In this document: positions 1 through 6,439 of the stretch, one piece after another
Layout: each line of letters opens with the position of its first letter
How positions within the stretch are numbered: position 1 is the stretch's first letter
Assembly: GCA_910579645.1 (NCBI GenBank)
Contig: CAJTVK010000146.1
Coordinates: forward strand, 3,298-10,002
Direction of reading: 5' to 3'
Origin: an uncultured Lachnospiraceae bacterium
GTDB taxonomy: Bacteria; Bacillota; Clostridia; Lachnospirales; Lachnospiraceae
DNA length: 6,705 nt
Translations under genes and position numbers: made by a program
The notes under the pieces: generated by a model
Seen by the model: only the letters and a program-made list of their open reading frames with translations
Told to the model about the DNA's origin: nothing
Databases searched by the model: none

Positions 1-73
1 CTCCTGTGGATGCCCCTTCCTCTACTACAACATCATATACGTTTCCGTTTACGGTAATGGTATAATTTTTCAT
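1..73 (-). CDS. Biotin carrier protein (gamma-type subunit) of membrane decarboxylase, N-terminal fragment
   Basis: Only the first 24 codons are inside the window; the gene runs off the left edge. The visible protein starts MKNYTITVNGNVYDVVVEEG, which matches the usual beginning of small biotin/lipoyl-attachment subunits in clostridial methylmalonyl-CoA/oxaloacetate-type decarboxylases. In those proteins this stretch is followed by an Ala/Pro-rich linker and a C-terminal AMKM-type biotinylation site, which should lie outside the window. In family members the carrier shuttles CO2 between the carboxyltransferase and the membrane beta subunit. Start choice: there are ATGs at 79 and 73. The AGGAGG at 82-87 is only 2 nt from the first but 8 nt from the second, so 73 is preferred. 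The preceding gene's TAG stop overlaps this ribosome binding site, which indicates one operon. Identity rests on a short N-terminus plus context. Confidence 0.8.
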   Translation of the reverse strand, partial: MKNYTITVNGNVYDVVVEEGASTG

Positions 74-81
74 TTTCATTT

Positions 82-88
82 CCTCCTA
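82..88 (-). promoter_or_regulatory. Shine-Dalgarno site fused to the upstream stop codon
   Basis: On the minus strand the sequence reads TAGGAGG: the TAG at 88-86 ends the OadG-like gene and its last two bases begin the AGGAGG of the biotin carrier gene. The 8-nt spacing to the ATG at 73, against 2 nt to the ATG at 79, decides the start of the carrier gene. Ribosomes terminating on the upstream gene would be placed on this site, so translational coupling is likely (inference). Confidence 0.75.
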
Positions 89-823
89 AAATTTTCTTTT
101 TCTGATCGATCTTACAACAAAACCATCGGTAGAAACAGCGCCTTCGCTGGCCGCCACTGCCGCCGCGATCACTGCCACCAGTTCAAGGTCATCGGATAAC
201 TCTTCTTTCTCCACAATCTGGGCAATTGCATTCTCAACCTTAGCTTCCATCGCTTCCTTTCCGGCCTGCGGCTGTTTCTTTGAAAGTGCCGCCTGAATTT
301 TCGGAATGAAGTTAAAGCAGGAAATAATGACACTGATTAAAATCAGGATTACAAACACGGTTCCCATTCCGAGAAGGGTGTTCAGCCCTGCTTTTTGCAT
401 CAGTTCACCGGCGGAATATTCCACATTGGTGGTAATGCTTGTTTCTGCCAGTTTATCATCCAGAATAATCTCCATATTGGCATCATGGTCGGAACCGTCC
501 AGTTTTAAGTTAATGGTAACTCCGTCCTCCCTCAGCTGTGCCGACTTTTCCAATACCCCGATATACTCACCCATATCGGCCTGTGCGCTTTCCCAACTGC
601 TCAGTGCGGCAGCGTACACAGCGCTTTGTTCTTCTAACTGCGCTCTGTAGTCCTTATATTCGTCGGAGCAGAACGCTATCATCATTTCCACCACTTGTTC
701 GCCGATATCCATGGCTTCTTCCTTCGTGATGTCATCCCTTTCATAATCCGTCTGCTCGTCTCCGCATGCGCCCATGCCAAGGATACAGGTAATCATACCT
801 AATATCAATAACCATTTTTTCAT
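86..823 (-). CDS. OadG-family (decarboxylase small membrane subunit) protein with lipoprotein-like N-terminus
   Basis: Two parts are visible in this 245-residue protein. Residues 1-20 form a signal-peptide-like segment (MKKWLLILG...LGMGAC) ending in a possible lipobox cysteine at 20. About 130 polar, acidic residues follow, with no domain I can name. Residues about 150-170 (LLGMGTVFVILILISVI) are the typical OadG/MmdD transmembrane helix. After it come a charged linker and a C-terminus (LELVAVIAAAVAASEG, then FVVRSIRKRKF) of the kind seen in clostridial OadG-like subunits. In characterised pumps this small subunit holds the complex together at the membrane. Start: an ATG at 835 touches the AAGG of its own ribosome binding site, so the ATG at 823 (about 11 nt spacing) is preferred and also gives the better signal peptide. 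The gene follows the carboxyltransferase by under 20 nt and overlaps the carrier gene's ribosome binding site. It is longer than minimal OadG proteins (about 80-120 aa). Confidence 0.8.
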   Translation of the reverse strand: MKKWLLILGMITCILGMGACGDEQTDYERDDITKEEAMDIGEQVVEMMIAFCSDEYKDYRAQLEEQSAVYAAALSSWESAQADMGEYIGVLEKSAQLREDGVTINLKLDGSDHDANMEIILDDKLAETSITTNVEYSAGELMQKAGLNTLLGMGTVFVILILISVIISCFNFIPKIQAALSKKQPQAGKEAMEAKVENAIAQIVEKEELSDDLELVAVIAAAVAASEGAVSTDGFVVRSIRKRKF

Positions 824-840
824 ATTAAGCAGCATCCTTT

Positions 841-2271
841 CTAAACTGTACCATGTTTTTTCGCCGGACGTTCTTCGTGCTTTGTATATAACATTTCAAA
901 TGCACCGATTACATATTTTCTCGTGTCCTCCGGTGCCACGATCTGATCCACATACCCTCTCTTCGCCGCGCTCGCCGCACTGCACTGAAGAGCCGCATAT
1001 TCTTTTGCACACGCATCTATCGCTTCCGAGCCCTGTCCGTCACAGATAATCTTGGCAGCCAGTTTCGCATCCATCGTGCCCACTTCCGCATCCGGCCATG
1101 CCATCGTGATATCCGCCCCGATTGCCTTGGAATTCATTGCCACATATGCGCTGCCCATTGCTTTCTGCGTAATTACATTTACTTTCGGAACGGTAGCGTT
1201 CGCAAAGGCATATGTAAGCCGTGCAGCCGCTTTTGCCATTTTCTTCTCCGCGCATTTTGTGGAAGCATATCCCTTCACATTGGTGAGCGACAAAACGGGA
1301 ATGTCAAAGGCATCGCAGAACGCAATGAAATCTGCTGCTTTCTCGCATCCTTCCGGTGAAAGCACCGCCTCGAACTTGTCCGACACTTTCCCGTCTTCCC
1401 CGTAAACTTCCGTACGGTTTGCCACAGCCCCTACCGTTGCTCCGTTCAGCCTGATAAAGCCGGTCACCATATCTTTTGCATAATTTCTCTTCGTCTCAAA
1501 GAATACACCGTGGTCGGAAAGCTGGGAAAGCGCAATGGAAGTATCCCCTGCACAGTTTTCCAATCCCTCGCATACCCGGTTCAGGTCGTCCGTGCATTCC
1601 GCATAGGACATAGTATCTTCATTGTTGGCCGGAAGCAGGGATACCAGTTCCCTAATCTGTGCCAGCACTTCGGCTTCTGCCGCAACCACATCCACAATGC
1701 CTGCCTCACCGCTCTGGAAAGCCGCAGAGGAAGTGTCGCACCTGGAAATCTCGTTCCCGTCAATTGCATTGGGGGAATTCACAAATAATTTGGCATTCTT
1801 TTCTTCCATAAAAGTGAAATCGGTCAGTCCCGGAACCACTGCAAGGCCTCCGCCGCATGTTCCGAAGATAGCCGTAATCTGGGGAATCACTCCCGATGCG
1901 TTCACTTGTTTCATATACATCCCGCCGAAACCGTTCAAAGCGTCCGTAGCTTCCTGCAGCCTAAGGCCTGCGGAATCAATCAGGCCAATGACAGGAGCCC
2001 CTGTTTTCATTGCCAGATCGTAGAGGTTCGCAATTTTCTTTGCATGCATCTCGCCGACGGTTCCGTTCAGCACGGAAGCATCCTGGCTGTAAACATACAC
2101 AAGATTGCCGTCGATAACTCCATAGCCGGTGATGACACCGTCAGAAGGAGTGTCTGTCTGTTTCAGGTTGAAATCCGTCGCCCTTGCTGTTACGAGCGCT
2201 CCTATTTCAACGAAACTGTTTTCGTCGAGTAAAGCATTGATTCTTTGACTCGCTTGTGAAGTAGTACTCAT
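841..2271 (-). CDS. Biotin-dependent acyl-CoA carboxyltransferase (PccB/MmdA-type), decarboxylase alpha-like subunit
   Basis: This 476-residue cytoplasmic protein has the two crotonase-fold halves of the PccB/AccD/MmdA family. The N-half shows DSAGLRLQEA (99-108, family form DSGGARIQEG), the oxyanion/CoA region GTCGGGLAVVPGLTDF (137-152) and FVNSPNAIDG (163-172). The C-half shows ATVPKVNVITQKAMGSAYVAMNSK (split here as 359-370 and 371-382), GADITMAWPDAEVG (385-398) and the closing KRGYVDQIVAPEDTRKYV. The protein transfers carboxylate between an acyl-CoA and carrier-bound biotin. OadG-like and biotin carrier genes follow directly, and no biotin carboxylase is seen, so it is probably the first enzyme of a Na+-exporting decarboxylase. 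Methylmalonyl-CoA is the best-known substrate of such complexes, but this is not shown here. GGAGG at 2280-2284 lies 8 nt from the ATG. It is shorter than classical MmdA (about 510 aa), and the usual PGF...RHGAK segment of the C-half is replaced (see findings). Confidence 0.88.
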   Translation of the reverse strand: MSTTSQASQRINALLDENSFVEIGALVTARATDFNLKQTDTPSDGVITGYGVIDGNLVYVYSQDASVLNGTVGEMHAKKIANLYDLAMKTGAPVIGLIDSAGLRLQEATDALNGFGGMYMKQVNASGVIPQITAIFGTCGGGLAVVPGLTDFTFMEEKNAKLFVNSPNAIDGNEISRCDTSSAAFQSGEAGIVDVVAAEAEVLAQIRELVSLLPANNEDTMSYAECTDDLNRVCEGLENCAGDTSIALSQLSDHGVFFETKRNYAKDMVTGFIRLNGATVGAVANRTEVYGEDGKVSDKFEAVLSPEGCEKAADFIAFCDAFDIPVLSLTNVKGYASTKCAEKKMAKAAARLTYAFANATVPKVNVITQKAMGSAYVAMNSKAIGADITMAWPDAEVGTMDAKLAAKIICDGQGSEAIDACAKEYAALQCSAASAAKRGYVDQIVAPEDTRKYVIGAFEMLYTKHEERPAKKHGTV

Positions 2272-2311
2272 TTTTCAGCCCTCCATTTTATATTAAATAA
2301 ATCAAAACGTA

Positions 2312-2335
2312 ATCATACCATAGTAGTATAACACA
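2312..2335 (-). promoter_or_regulatory. Candidate promoter(s) of the decarboxylase operon
   Basis: The AT-rich gap between the carboxypeptidase and the carboxyltransferase contains two extended -10 motifs on the minus strand: TGTTATACT (hexamer 2330-2325) and TGGTATGAT (hexamer 2317-2312). Neither has a convincing -35 hexamer at 16-18 bp, so they would depend on the extended TGn element. The first would give a leader of roughly 45-50 nt before the ATG at 2271. The gap (2285-2402) is far richer in A+T than the flanking genes, as expected for a promoter region. Confidence 0.45.
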
Positions 2336-2402
2336 AAATTTTTGAATCGCCTAGAAATTTTTTTCTTTTTCTAAATAATTTGTTAAAATTTTAGCAACAA
2401 AT

Positions 2403-3779
2403 TTACAGAGAATATTGTTTCCATATATAATGCAGCATCCAGGCAAAGTCCATCCTCCCCATTTCCTCTGCCGTCAGCACCGGATATTCCCGCAGAAGCT
2501 CCCCGTCCAGATAATAGTTCACCGTCCCTATCTGCCTTCCCTTCTCCACGGGAGCCGTCAGTTTTTCCGGCAGCAGCACATTCTTCTCCACCTTCTCCCC
2601 CTCTTTCAGAAGAACGTTAATCTCCCTGTCCTCATCCGCCGTCTCCACCTGCAGGAATGCCCCGTCATAAGGTTTTCCGCTGTCCGGTATGCCGCCCTCC
2701 ACCGGAACCGGCCGCAATTCCGTTTCCTCATATACATTCCTGTATTCATAATTTTCCAGCCCGTAGGACATCAGCTGCTTCGTGTCGCTCCATTTATAAC
2801 TCTTATGGTTGGGCCACCCGCAGGCAAGCAGGGCCACCACAAAGGTCTTGCCGTCCCTCTTCAGCGCCCCTACATAACAATACCCTGCATGATTGGTAAA
2901 GCCTGTTTTCCCGGAAAGAGCCCCCTCCATCATGCCAAGGAAGGCATTATGGTTATTGCAGGAATAACTCCGCTTCCCCTCCGTATCCGTAAACGAATAA
3001 CTCTGCGTCCTTGTGATTTCCAGAAACTCCCCGCTCTTAGGCGATTCACCGATACAATATTTCATAATCCGCGCCAAATCCGCCGCCGTAGTGGAATGCA
3101 CTTTCCCTTCCCCTCCCGCCGACGCGTCCAGTCCGTTAGGCGTAATGAAACAGGTATCTTCACACCCAATCTCTTCCGCCTTCCGGTTCATCATATCCGC
3201 AAACCCTTCCACGCTGCCGCCCACATGCTCCGCTATGGCCACCGCCGCGTCATTATGCGACTCCAGCATCAGGGAATACAGCAAATCCCCCAGCCGGAAT
3301 TCCTGTCCTTGGTACATCCCCAGATGCACCTTCGGCTGTGCCGCCGCGTAAGCCGAAACCGTCACCGCATCCTCCGTGTCCCCGTTCTCCAATGCCAGGA
3401 TGCAAGTCATAATTTTTGTGGTGCTTGCCATGGGAAGCTTCTCATCCTCATTCTTCCCATACAGCACGCGCCCCGAGTCCGCATCCATAAGGACTGCGGC
3501 CTTGGCATACAGCTGCAGCTGCACGCCGTCCTCCTTCCCGCCGTCCTCCCTTCCGTTCTCCGCTCCGTATATTTCCGCTCCGCATATCTCCGCTCCGTAC
3601 GGCTCTCTTCCGTATATCCCTGCCCGTACCGTTCCCGGCTCCCGCGCCGCCGGCACACACGTCAAAAGCAGCACGGCGCACATGCCGGCTAATCCTGCTC
3701 TCTTCGGCTTCTTCCCTTTTCCCCCTTTCCTTCTTTCCGCATCCTTCTCCCCGTCATTCCCTGCCCAGAATCGCTTCAT
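2403..3779 (-). CDS. D-alanyl-D-alanine carboxypeptidase (penicillin-binding protein, peptidase S11)
   Basis: It removes the terminal D-Ala of peptidoglycan stem peptides outside the membrane. All three penicillin-binding motifs are present in order: STTK (119-122, Ser119 nucleophile), SHN (174-176) and KTG (291-293), within a typical S11 domain (about 88-320). A C-terminal PBP5-like beta domain (about 353-433) and an aromatic tail (DFAWMLHYIWKQYSL) that could touch the membrane follow. The N-terminus is unusually long: about 27 basic, polar residues precede the hydrophobic export segment (28-45), and then a linker of pentapeptide repeats (YGAEI/CGAEI/YGAEN, about 54-76) encoded by a 15-bp tandem repeat. 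Start: ATG at 3779 with AAGGA (3793-3789) 9 nt away; an in-frame TTG at 3785 would be too close to that site. In Bacillus subtilis a sporulation carboxypeptidase gene (dacB) also lies downstream of scpAB, but I cannot tell DacB- from DacF-type here. The catalytic assignment is firm; cell-cycle role is not. Confidence 0.93.
   Translation of the reverse strand: MKRFWAGNDGEKDAERRKGGKGKKPKRAGLAGMCAVLLLTCVPAAREPGTVRAGIYGREPYGAEICGAEIYGAENGREDGGKEDGVQLQLYAKAAVLMDADSGRVLYGKNEDEKLPMASTTKIMTCILALENGDTEDAVTVSAYAAAQPKVHLGMYQGQEFRLGDLLYSLMLESHNDAAVAIAEHVGGSVEGFADMMNRKAEEIGCEDTCFITPNGLDASAGGEGKVHSTTAADLARIMKYCIGESPKSGEFLEITRTQSYSFTDTEGKRSYSCNNHNAFLGMMEGALSGKTGFTNHAGYCYVGALKRDGKTFVVALLACGWPNHKSYKWSDTKQLMSYGLENYEYRNVYEETELRPVPVEGGIPDSGKPYDGAFLQVETADEDREINVLLKEGEKVEKNVLLPEKLTAPVEKGRQIGTVNYYLDGELLREYPVLTAEEMGRMDFAWMLHYIWKQYSL
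3559..3618. repeat. 15-bp tandem repeat (four units) inside the carboxypeptidase gene
   Basis: Four consecutive 15-bp units start at 3559, 3574, 3589 and 3604. Units one to three begin TCCGCTCCG on the plus strand; the fourth is more diverged (TCTCTTCCGTATATC). Because 15 is a multiple of three the array is in frame and yields pentapeptide repeats in the linker between the export segment and the catalytic domain. Weaker echoes flank the array on both sides. Confidence 0.8.
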
Positions 3780-3848
3780 TCCCAATTTTCCTTCACTTCC
3801 GCCTCCGGCGCTGTCCTCCCAAAACTCCTCCGCCGGCCGGACTCACCG

Positions 3849-3877
3849 TTTATAACATCTTATGTCCGTATAGGAAA
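3849..3877 (-). promoter_or_regulatory. Candidate promoter of the carboxypeptidase gene
   Basis: The 154-nt gap between scpB and the carboxypeptidase holds an extended -10 motif TGTTATAAA on the minus strand (hexamer 3854-3849). The -35 match 17 bp upstream is poor (TTTCCT, 3877-3872). It would give a leader of about 65 nt to the ATG at 3779. The scpB-proximal side of the gap is GC-rich with repeated GGCGG words and no clear terminator. Confidence 0.4.
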
Positions 3878-3939
3878 AATTAGAAACCAAATTTTGCCCG
3901 CCGCCTTTTACCGCCGGCGAAACCGCCTGCCCCCTCTTT

Positions 3940-4509
3940 TCAGACATCCAACTGCAGCTGCACCTCCGATTCCGCCTGCTGCTTAAATTCTTCCAGCTGC
4001 ACCGTGCTCAGTTCCGGCAGTTCCTCTAGGGATTTCACACCGAAACTCCTCAGAAACTCTTCCGTGGTCCCGAACAGCAGCGGCCGTCCCGGCGCATCCA
4101 TCCTGCCCACTTCGGAAACCAGCCCGAACTCCACCAGCCGGTTCACCGCATGGTCGCAGCTTACCCCCCGTATTTTCTCAATCTGCAGCTTCGTGATAGG
4201 CTGTTTATAGGCAATGATGGACAAAGTTTCCATCAAAGTATCCGTCAGCACATATTTCCTCGGAGTACTGGCAATCTTAACCAAATACTCATACATATCC
4301 GGCTTCGTGCAAAGCTGCACCGAATCTTCCAATTCGATCAGCATAATGCCTCTGCCCTCTTCCTCATAACGCGCCTTCATTCCCTCCAGTATGCTCTTTG
4401 TCTTCTTTACGTCCTCTTCGATGACCTCTGCCAGCCTTGCCACCTCTACCGAGTCGCCCATTGTAAATAAAACCGCTTCCAAAACGGCTTCCGCCTGCTT
4501 TTTCTTCAC
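3940..4509 (-). CDS. scpB: Segregation and condensation protein B (ScpB)
   Basis: ScpB is the winged-helix partner that binds the ScpA kleisin and regulates the SMC condensin in chromosome compaction and segregation. The 189-residue protein shows the first winged helix from about residue 8 (AVLEAVLFTMGDSVEVARLA) and the diagnostic second one: LSIIAYKQPITKLQIEKIRG (96-115), AVNRLVEFGLVSEVGR (121-136), DAPGRPLLFGTTEEFLRSFG (138-157), then KSLEELPEL. Length is normal for the family. The start is GTG at 4509: an in-frame TAG lies just upstream, so no earlier start is possible. The ribosome binding site is an imperfect AGGTAGGG with the AGG 8 nt from the GTG. The C-terminal tail (QQAESEVQLQLDV) is short and acidic. 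It lies 159 nt downstream of scpA. Confidence 0.96.
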   Translation of the reverse strand: MKKKQAEAVLEAVLFTMGDSVEVARLAEVIEEDVKKTKSILEGMKARYEEEGRGIMLIELEDSVQLCTKPDMYEYLVKIASTPRKYVLTDTLMETLSIIAYKQPITKLQIEKIRGVSCDHAVNRLVEFGLVSEVGRMDAPGRPLLFGTTEEFLRSFGVKSLEELPELSTVQLEEFKQQAESEVQLQLDV

Positions 4510-4668
4510 ATTCCCTACCTATCTTTCCTGCTCGTTTCCGCCATTTCCCAATGCATGCCTTGAAGTACGTCTCATCCGGCATTTCTGCCTCCGCACTCCC
4601 GCCCGTGCCATGCCTTCCCTTTGCCAATGCACCGTTTGGCCATTTCGTATGATTTGGGCCCCGGAAAT
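4510..4668 (-). other. Untranslated gap between scpA and scpB
   Basis: I see no credible gene in these 159 nt. On the minus strand there are short inverted repeats, among them GCCAA-N8-TTGGC (about 4624-4641) and GCAC-N8-GTGC nested within a wider GGCAT/ATGCC pair, but no T-rich terminator tail and no convincing -35/-10 pair. A short open frame crosses from about 4627 into scpB in another frame; it starts with TTG, has no good ribosome binding site and resembles nothing I know. The gap is probably leader or spacer RNA within an scpA-scpB transcript. Confidence 0.5.
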
Positions 4669-5409
4669 TTATTTATATGTAATGATGATATCCCCGCAGA
4701 TATCCTGCTGCTCAATATCGATCAGCCCCGTCTTCATCATCTCCAGCACCACAAGGAAAGTTACGATAATCTCCATTTTGCTATGCTGCTTTTCCAATAA
4801 GCTGCGGAAACTGCACCGTCTATGCATCCTCATATACTGTTCCACATAAACGGTTTTCATGTCCATATCCACTTCATCTTTCTCGATATTACCGAAAGTG
4901 CTCCTTACAGGGTCGATTTTATCCTCCTGCCGCTTCATGACAAACTGAAACACTTCGTGCAGTTTTTTCAGATCCACCTCCGCCAGCAATGCCTCATAAT
5001 CAATGGGCTGCCGATAATCCGCCACCTCTTTCGGCAAATGCTGTTCCCGGTACAATGCCCGCCCGGCATCCACCTGCCTGTCCCGAAGTTCAAAGGACAT
5101 ATACTTATACATCTTATACTCCAGCAGCTTCTGCACCAACTCTGCCCTGGGATCTTCCTCCTCGCCCTCTTCATTGACTTCCTTCGGAAGCAGCATCCGG
5201 CATTTAATGTCAATCAAGGTCGCCGCCATCACCAGAAATTCACTGACTATATTCATATCCTCCGTCTCCAGCCGACGGATATAATCCAAATATTGCTCCG
5301 TTATTTCCACAATCGGTATATCGTATATATCTATCTTATTCTTTTCTATTAAATGAAGCAGCAGATCCAACGGCCCTTCAAACACTTCCAATTTCACCGG
5401 TATCGCCAT
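4669..5409 (-). CDS. scpA: Segregation and condensation protein A (ScpA, kleisin)
   Basis: ScpA is the kleisin that bridges the two SMC heads and recruits ScpB. With the start at 5409 the protein is 246 residues, the usual length (about 250). It opens with the family signature: VKLEVFEGPLDLLLHLIEKN (5-24), then KIDIYDIPIVEITEQYLDYI (25-44). The helical segment FLVMAATLIDIKCRMLLP (58-75) follows, then an acidic linker (EVNEEGEEEDPRAE), and it ends in a C-terminal winged helix (about 170-246, ending DICGDIIITYK) that binds the SMC cap. Start: the open frame extends upstream to a GTG at 5520, but those 37 codons are not family-like and contain this gene's probable promoter. The ATG at 5409 has a G-rich ribosome binding site (AAAGGCGGG). 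No overlap with the phosphoesterase then remains. A dedicated promoter suggests expression independent of the gene upstream. Confidence 0.96.
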   Translation of the reverse strand: MAIPVKLEVFEGPLDLLLHLIEKNKIDIYDIPIVEITEQYLDYIRRLETEDMNIVSEFLVMAATLIDIKCRMLLPKEVNEEGEEEDPRAELVQKLLEYKMYKYMSFELRDRQVDAGRALYREQHLPKEVADYRQPIDYEALLAEVDLKKLHEVFQFVMKRQEDKIDPVRSTFGNIEKDEVDMDMKTVYVEQYMRMHRRCSFRSLLEKQHSKMEIIVTFLVVLEMMKTGLIDIEQQDICGDIIITYK

Positions 5410-5470
5410 TACATCCCGCCTTTCCCGTCTCTCCTCCAAACCGCATGCCCTATTCAAAACCGCATTTCCT

Positions 5471-5499
5471 ATTCTACATATAAATACGGATAATTTCAA
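5471..5499 (-). promoter_or_regulatory. Sigma-A-type promoter for scpA(B)
   Basis: On the minus strand TTGAAA (5499-5494) and TAGAAT (5476-5471) are separated by exactly 17 bp; each hexamer matches the vegetative consensus at five of six positions. Transcription would begin near 5464, giving a leader of about 55 nt before the ATG at 5409. The -35 hexamer overlaps the TGA stop (5498-5496) of the upstream metallophosphoesterase gene. This is the best-formed promoter in the window. Confidence 0.7.
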
Positions 5500-6419
5500 G
5501 TTTTTATTTTTCGCGGACACGGAGATGAATTCCCGGCTTTGTGGCTGCCGCTGCCCGCCACCAAATCCACCACCACCAGTTCTCCCGGATTAAACAGCCG
5601 GACAGGAATAGTATGCGCCCCCAGTCCCCTCCCCAAAATCATCCGGCTTCCGTATTCCTCAAACAGTCCGCCGTCGTATTTAGGGAAAAAATGCACGGAA
5701 GGAGAAATAACGCCGCCAAGCCCCGGCAGCCGCACCATGCCCCCGTGCACATGCCCTGCCAGCACCAAATCCGCCCCCCAGGCGGCATACTGTTTAAAAT
5801 AATCCGGGTTATGGGCAAGCAGCACCTCCATGCAGTCTGTCCTGCTTTTTCCCAAAAGACCGTCCATATACTCTTCCTCCATAGGACTGCGCCGAAACTT
5901 TTTATAAAAACGCCATTCTGCCTCCAGGCCGCAGACCTCCAAGCCATATTCCGGCAGGCAAATCCGTCCGTTTTCCAGAAGCCGTACGCCGCAGCTTCGC
6001 AATTCCTCCGCATATCGGCTGAACTTATCTCCGTAATCTTCCGGAAATATTTTCATCCGATACTCATGATTCCCCATTCCGTAATATACCGGATACCGTT
6101 CCGTCAGCTGACGGAGCAATTCCAAAGGCACCCTCACCTGCGTCTTTTCCTTATTGGCAGTGACCATATCCCCTGCAATCAGTATAAAATCCGGTTTCTG
6201 CTCTTCTATGGCCCGCACCAGCCTGCCGTTATGCTCCCCATATTCTTTATTATGCAAATCGGACAGCATCACCGCACGGCAGCCCTTCCGCAGCTTCGGC
6301 GACACTATGCGGTAAGTGACGGCTGTAAAACGGCTGCTGTCCCGTACCATCACCCCCGTCAGAAAGGCCAACGCTGCCAATGCCGGCATAGCTAAAACAA
6401 GCATCCCTTTTTCCCACAT
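5496..6419 (-). CDS. Membrane-anchored calcineurin-like metallophosphoesterase (YkuE/YaeI type)
   Basis: The 307-residue protein begins with a hydrophobic anchor (about 5-24), then a two-metal phosphoesterase domain. All metal-binding blocks are visible: SDLHN (Asp54, His56), AGDMV (Asp84), GMGNHEY (Asn117, His118), LLAHNPDYF (His203) and LAGHVHGGMVRLPG (His223, His225). The HNPD and GHVHGGxxRLP blocks are those of the YkuE/YaeI/LpxG-like branch, whose members hydrolyse phosphoesters or pyrophosphates at the membrane; the substrate here is unknown, and lipid A work is unlikely if the host is Gram-positive. The active domain probably lies outside the membrane (inference). About 20 polar residues after VVVDL form a tail with no domain. 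Start: ATG at 6419 with AGGAG (6430-6426) 6 nt away. Its stop overlaps the scpA promoter. Confidence 0.92.
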   Translation of the reverse strand: MWEKGMLVLAMPALAALAFLTGVMVRDSSRFTAVTYRIVSPKLRKGCRAVMLSDLHNKEYGEHNGRLVRAIEEQKPDFILIAGDMVTANKEKTQVRVPLELLRQLTERYPVYYGMGNHEYRMKIFPEDYGDKFSRYAEELRSCGVRLLENGRICLPEYGLEVCGLEAEWRFYKKFRRSPMEEEYMDGLLGKSRTDCMEVLLAHNPDYFKQYAAWGADLVLAGHVHGGMVRLPGLGGVISPSVHFFPKYDGGLFEEYGSRMILGRGLGAHTIPVRLFNPGELVVVDLVAGSGSHKAGNSSPCPRKIKT

Positions 6420-6439
6420 CTTACTCTCCTATTTCATTC

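Noticed and set aside
2352..2400. AT-rich inverted repeats after the carboxypeptidase stop (TAAAATTTTA palindrome; TAGAAA-N10-TTTCTA) as a terminator
   Set aside because: Stems are almost all A-T and there is no following U-tract; in such AT-rich DNA these can arise by chance.
2415..3692. Long plus-strand open frame (425 codons) opposite the carboxypeptidase gene
   Set aside because: It mirrors a gene with all catalytic motifs, is rich in Arg/His/Pro/Gln as antisense frames of GC-rich genes are, and matches no family I know.
3897..3928. GC-rich inverted repeat (GGCG-GTTT-CGCC at 3916-3927) and GGCGG words after scpB as a terminator
   Set aside because: The stem is only 4 bp and no T-run follows on the minus strand, so it is not a convincing intrinsic terminator.
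4364..4627. Minus-strand open frame across the scpA-scpB gap and into scpB
   Set aside because: It starts with TTG without a good ribosome binding site and overlaps scpB in another frame; no domain seen.
5410..5520. N-terminal extension of ScpA from a GTG at 5520
   Set aside because: The extra 37 codons are not family-like, contain the promoter, and the ATG at 5409 gives the normal ScpA beginning and length.
5541..6395. Plus-strand open frame (284 codons) opposite the metallophosphoesterase
   Set aside because: It is antisense to a gene with a full set of metal-binding motifs and has no recognisable domain.
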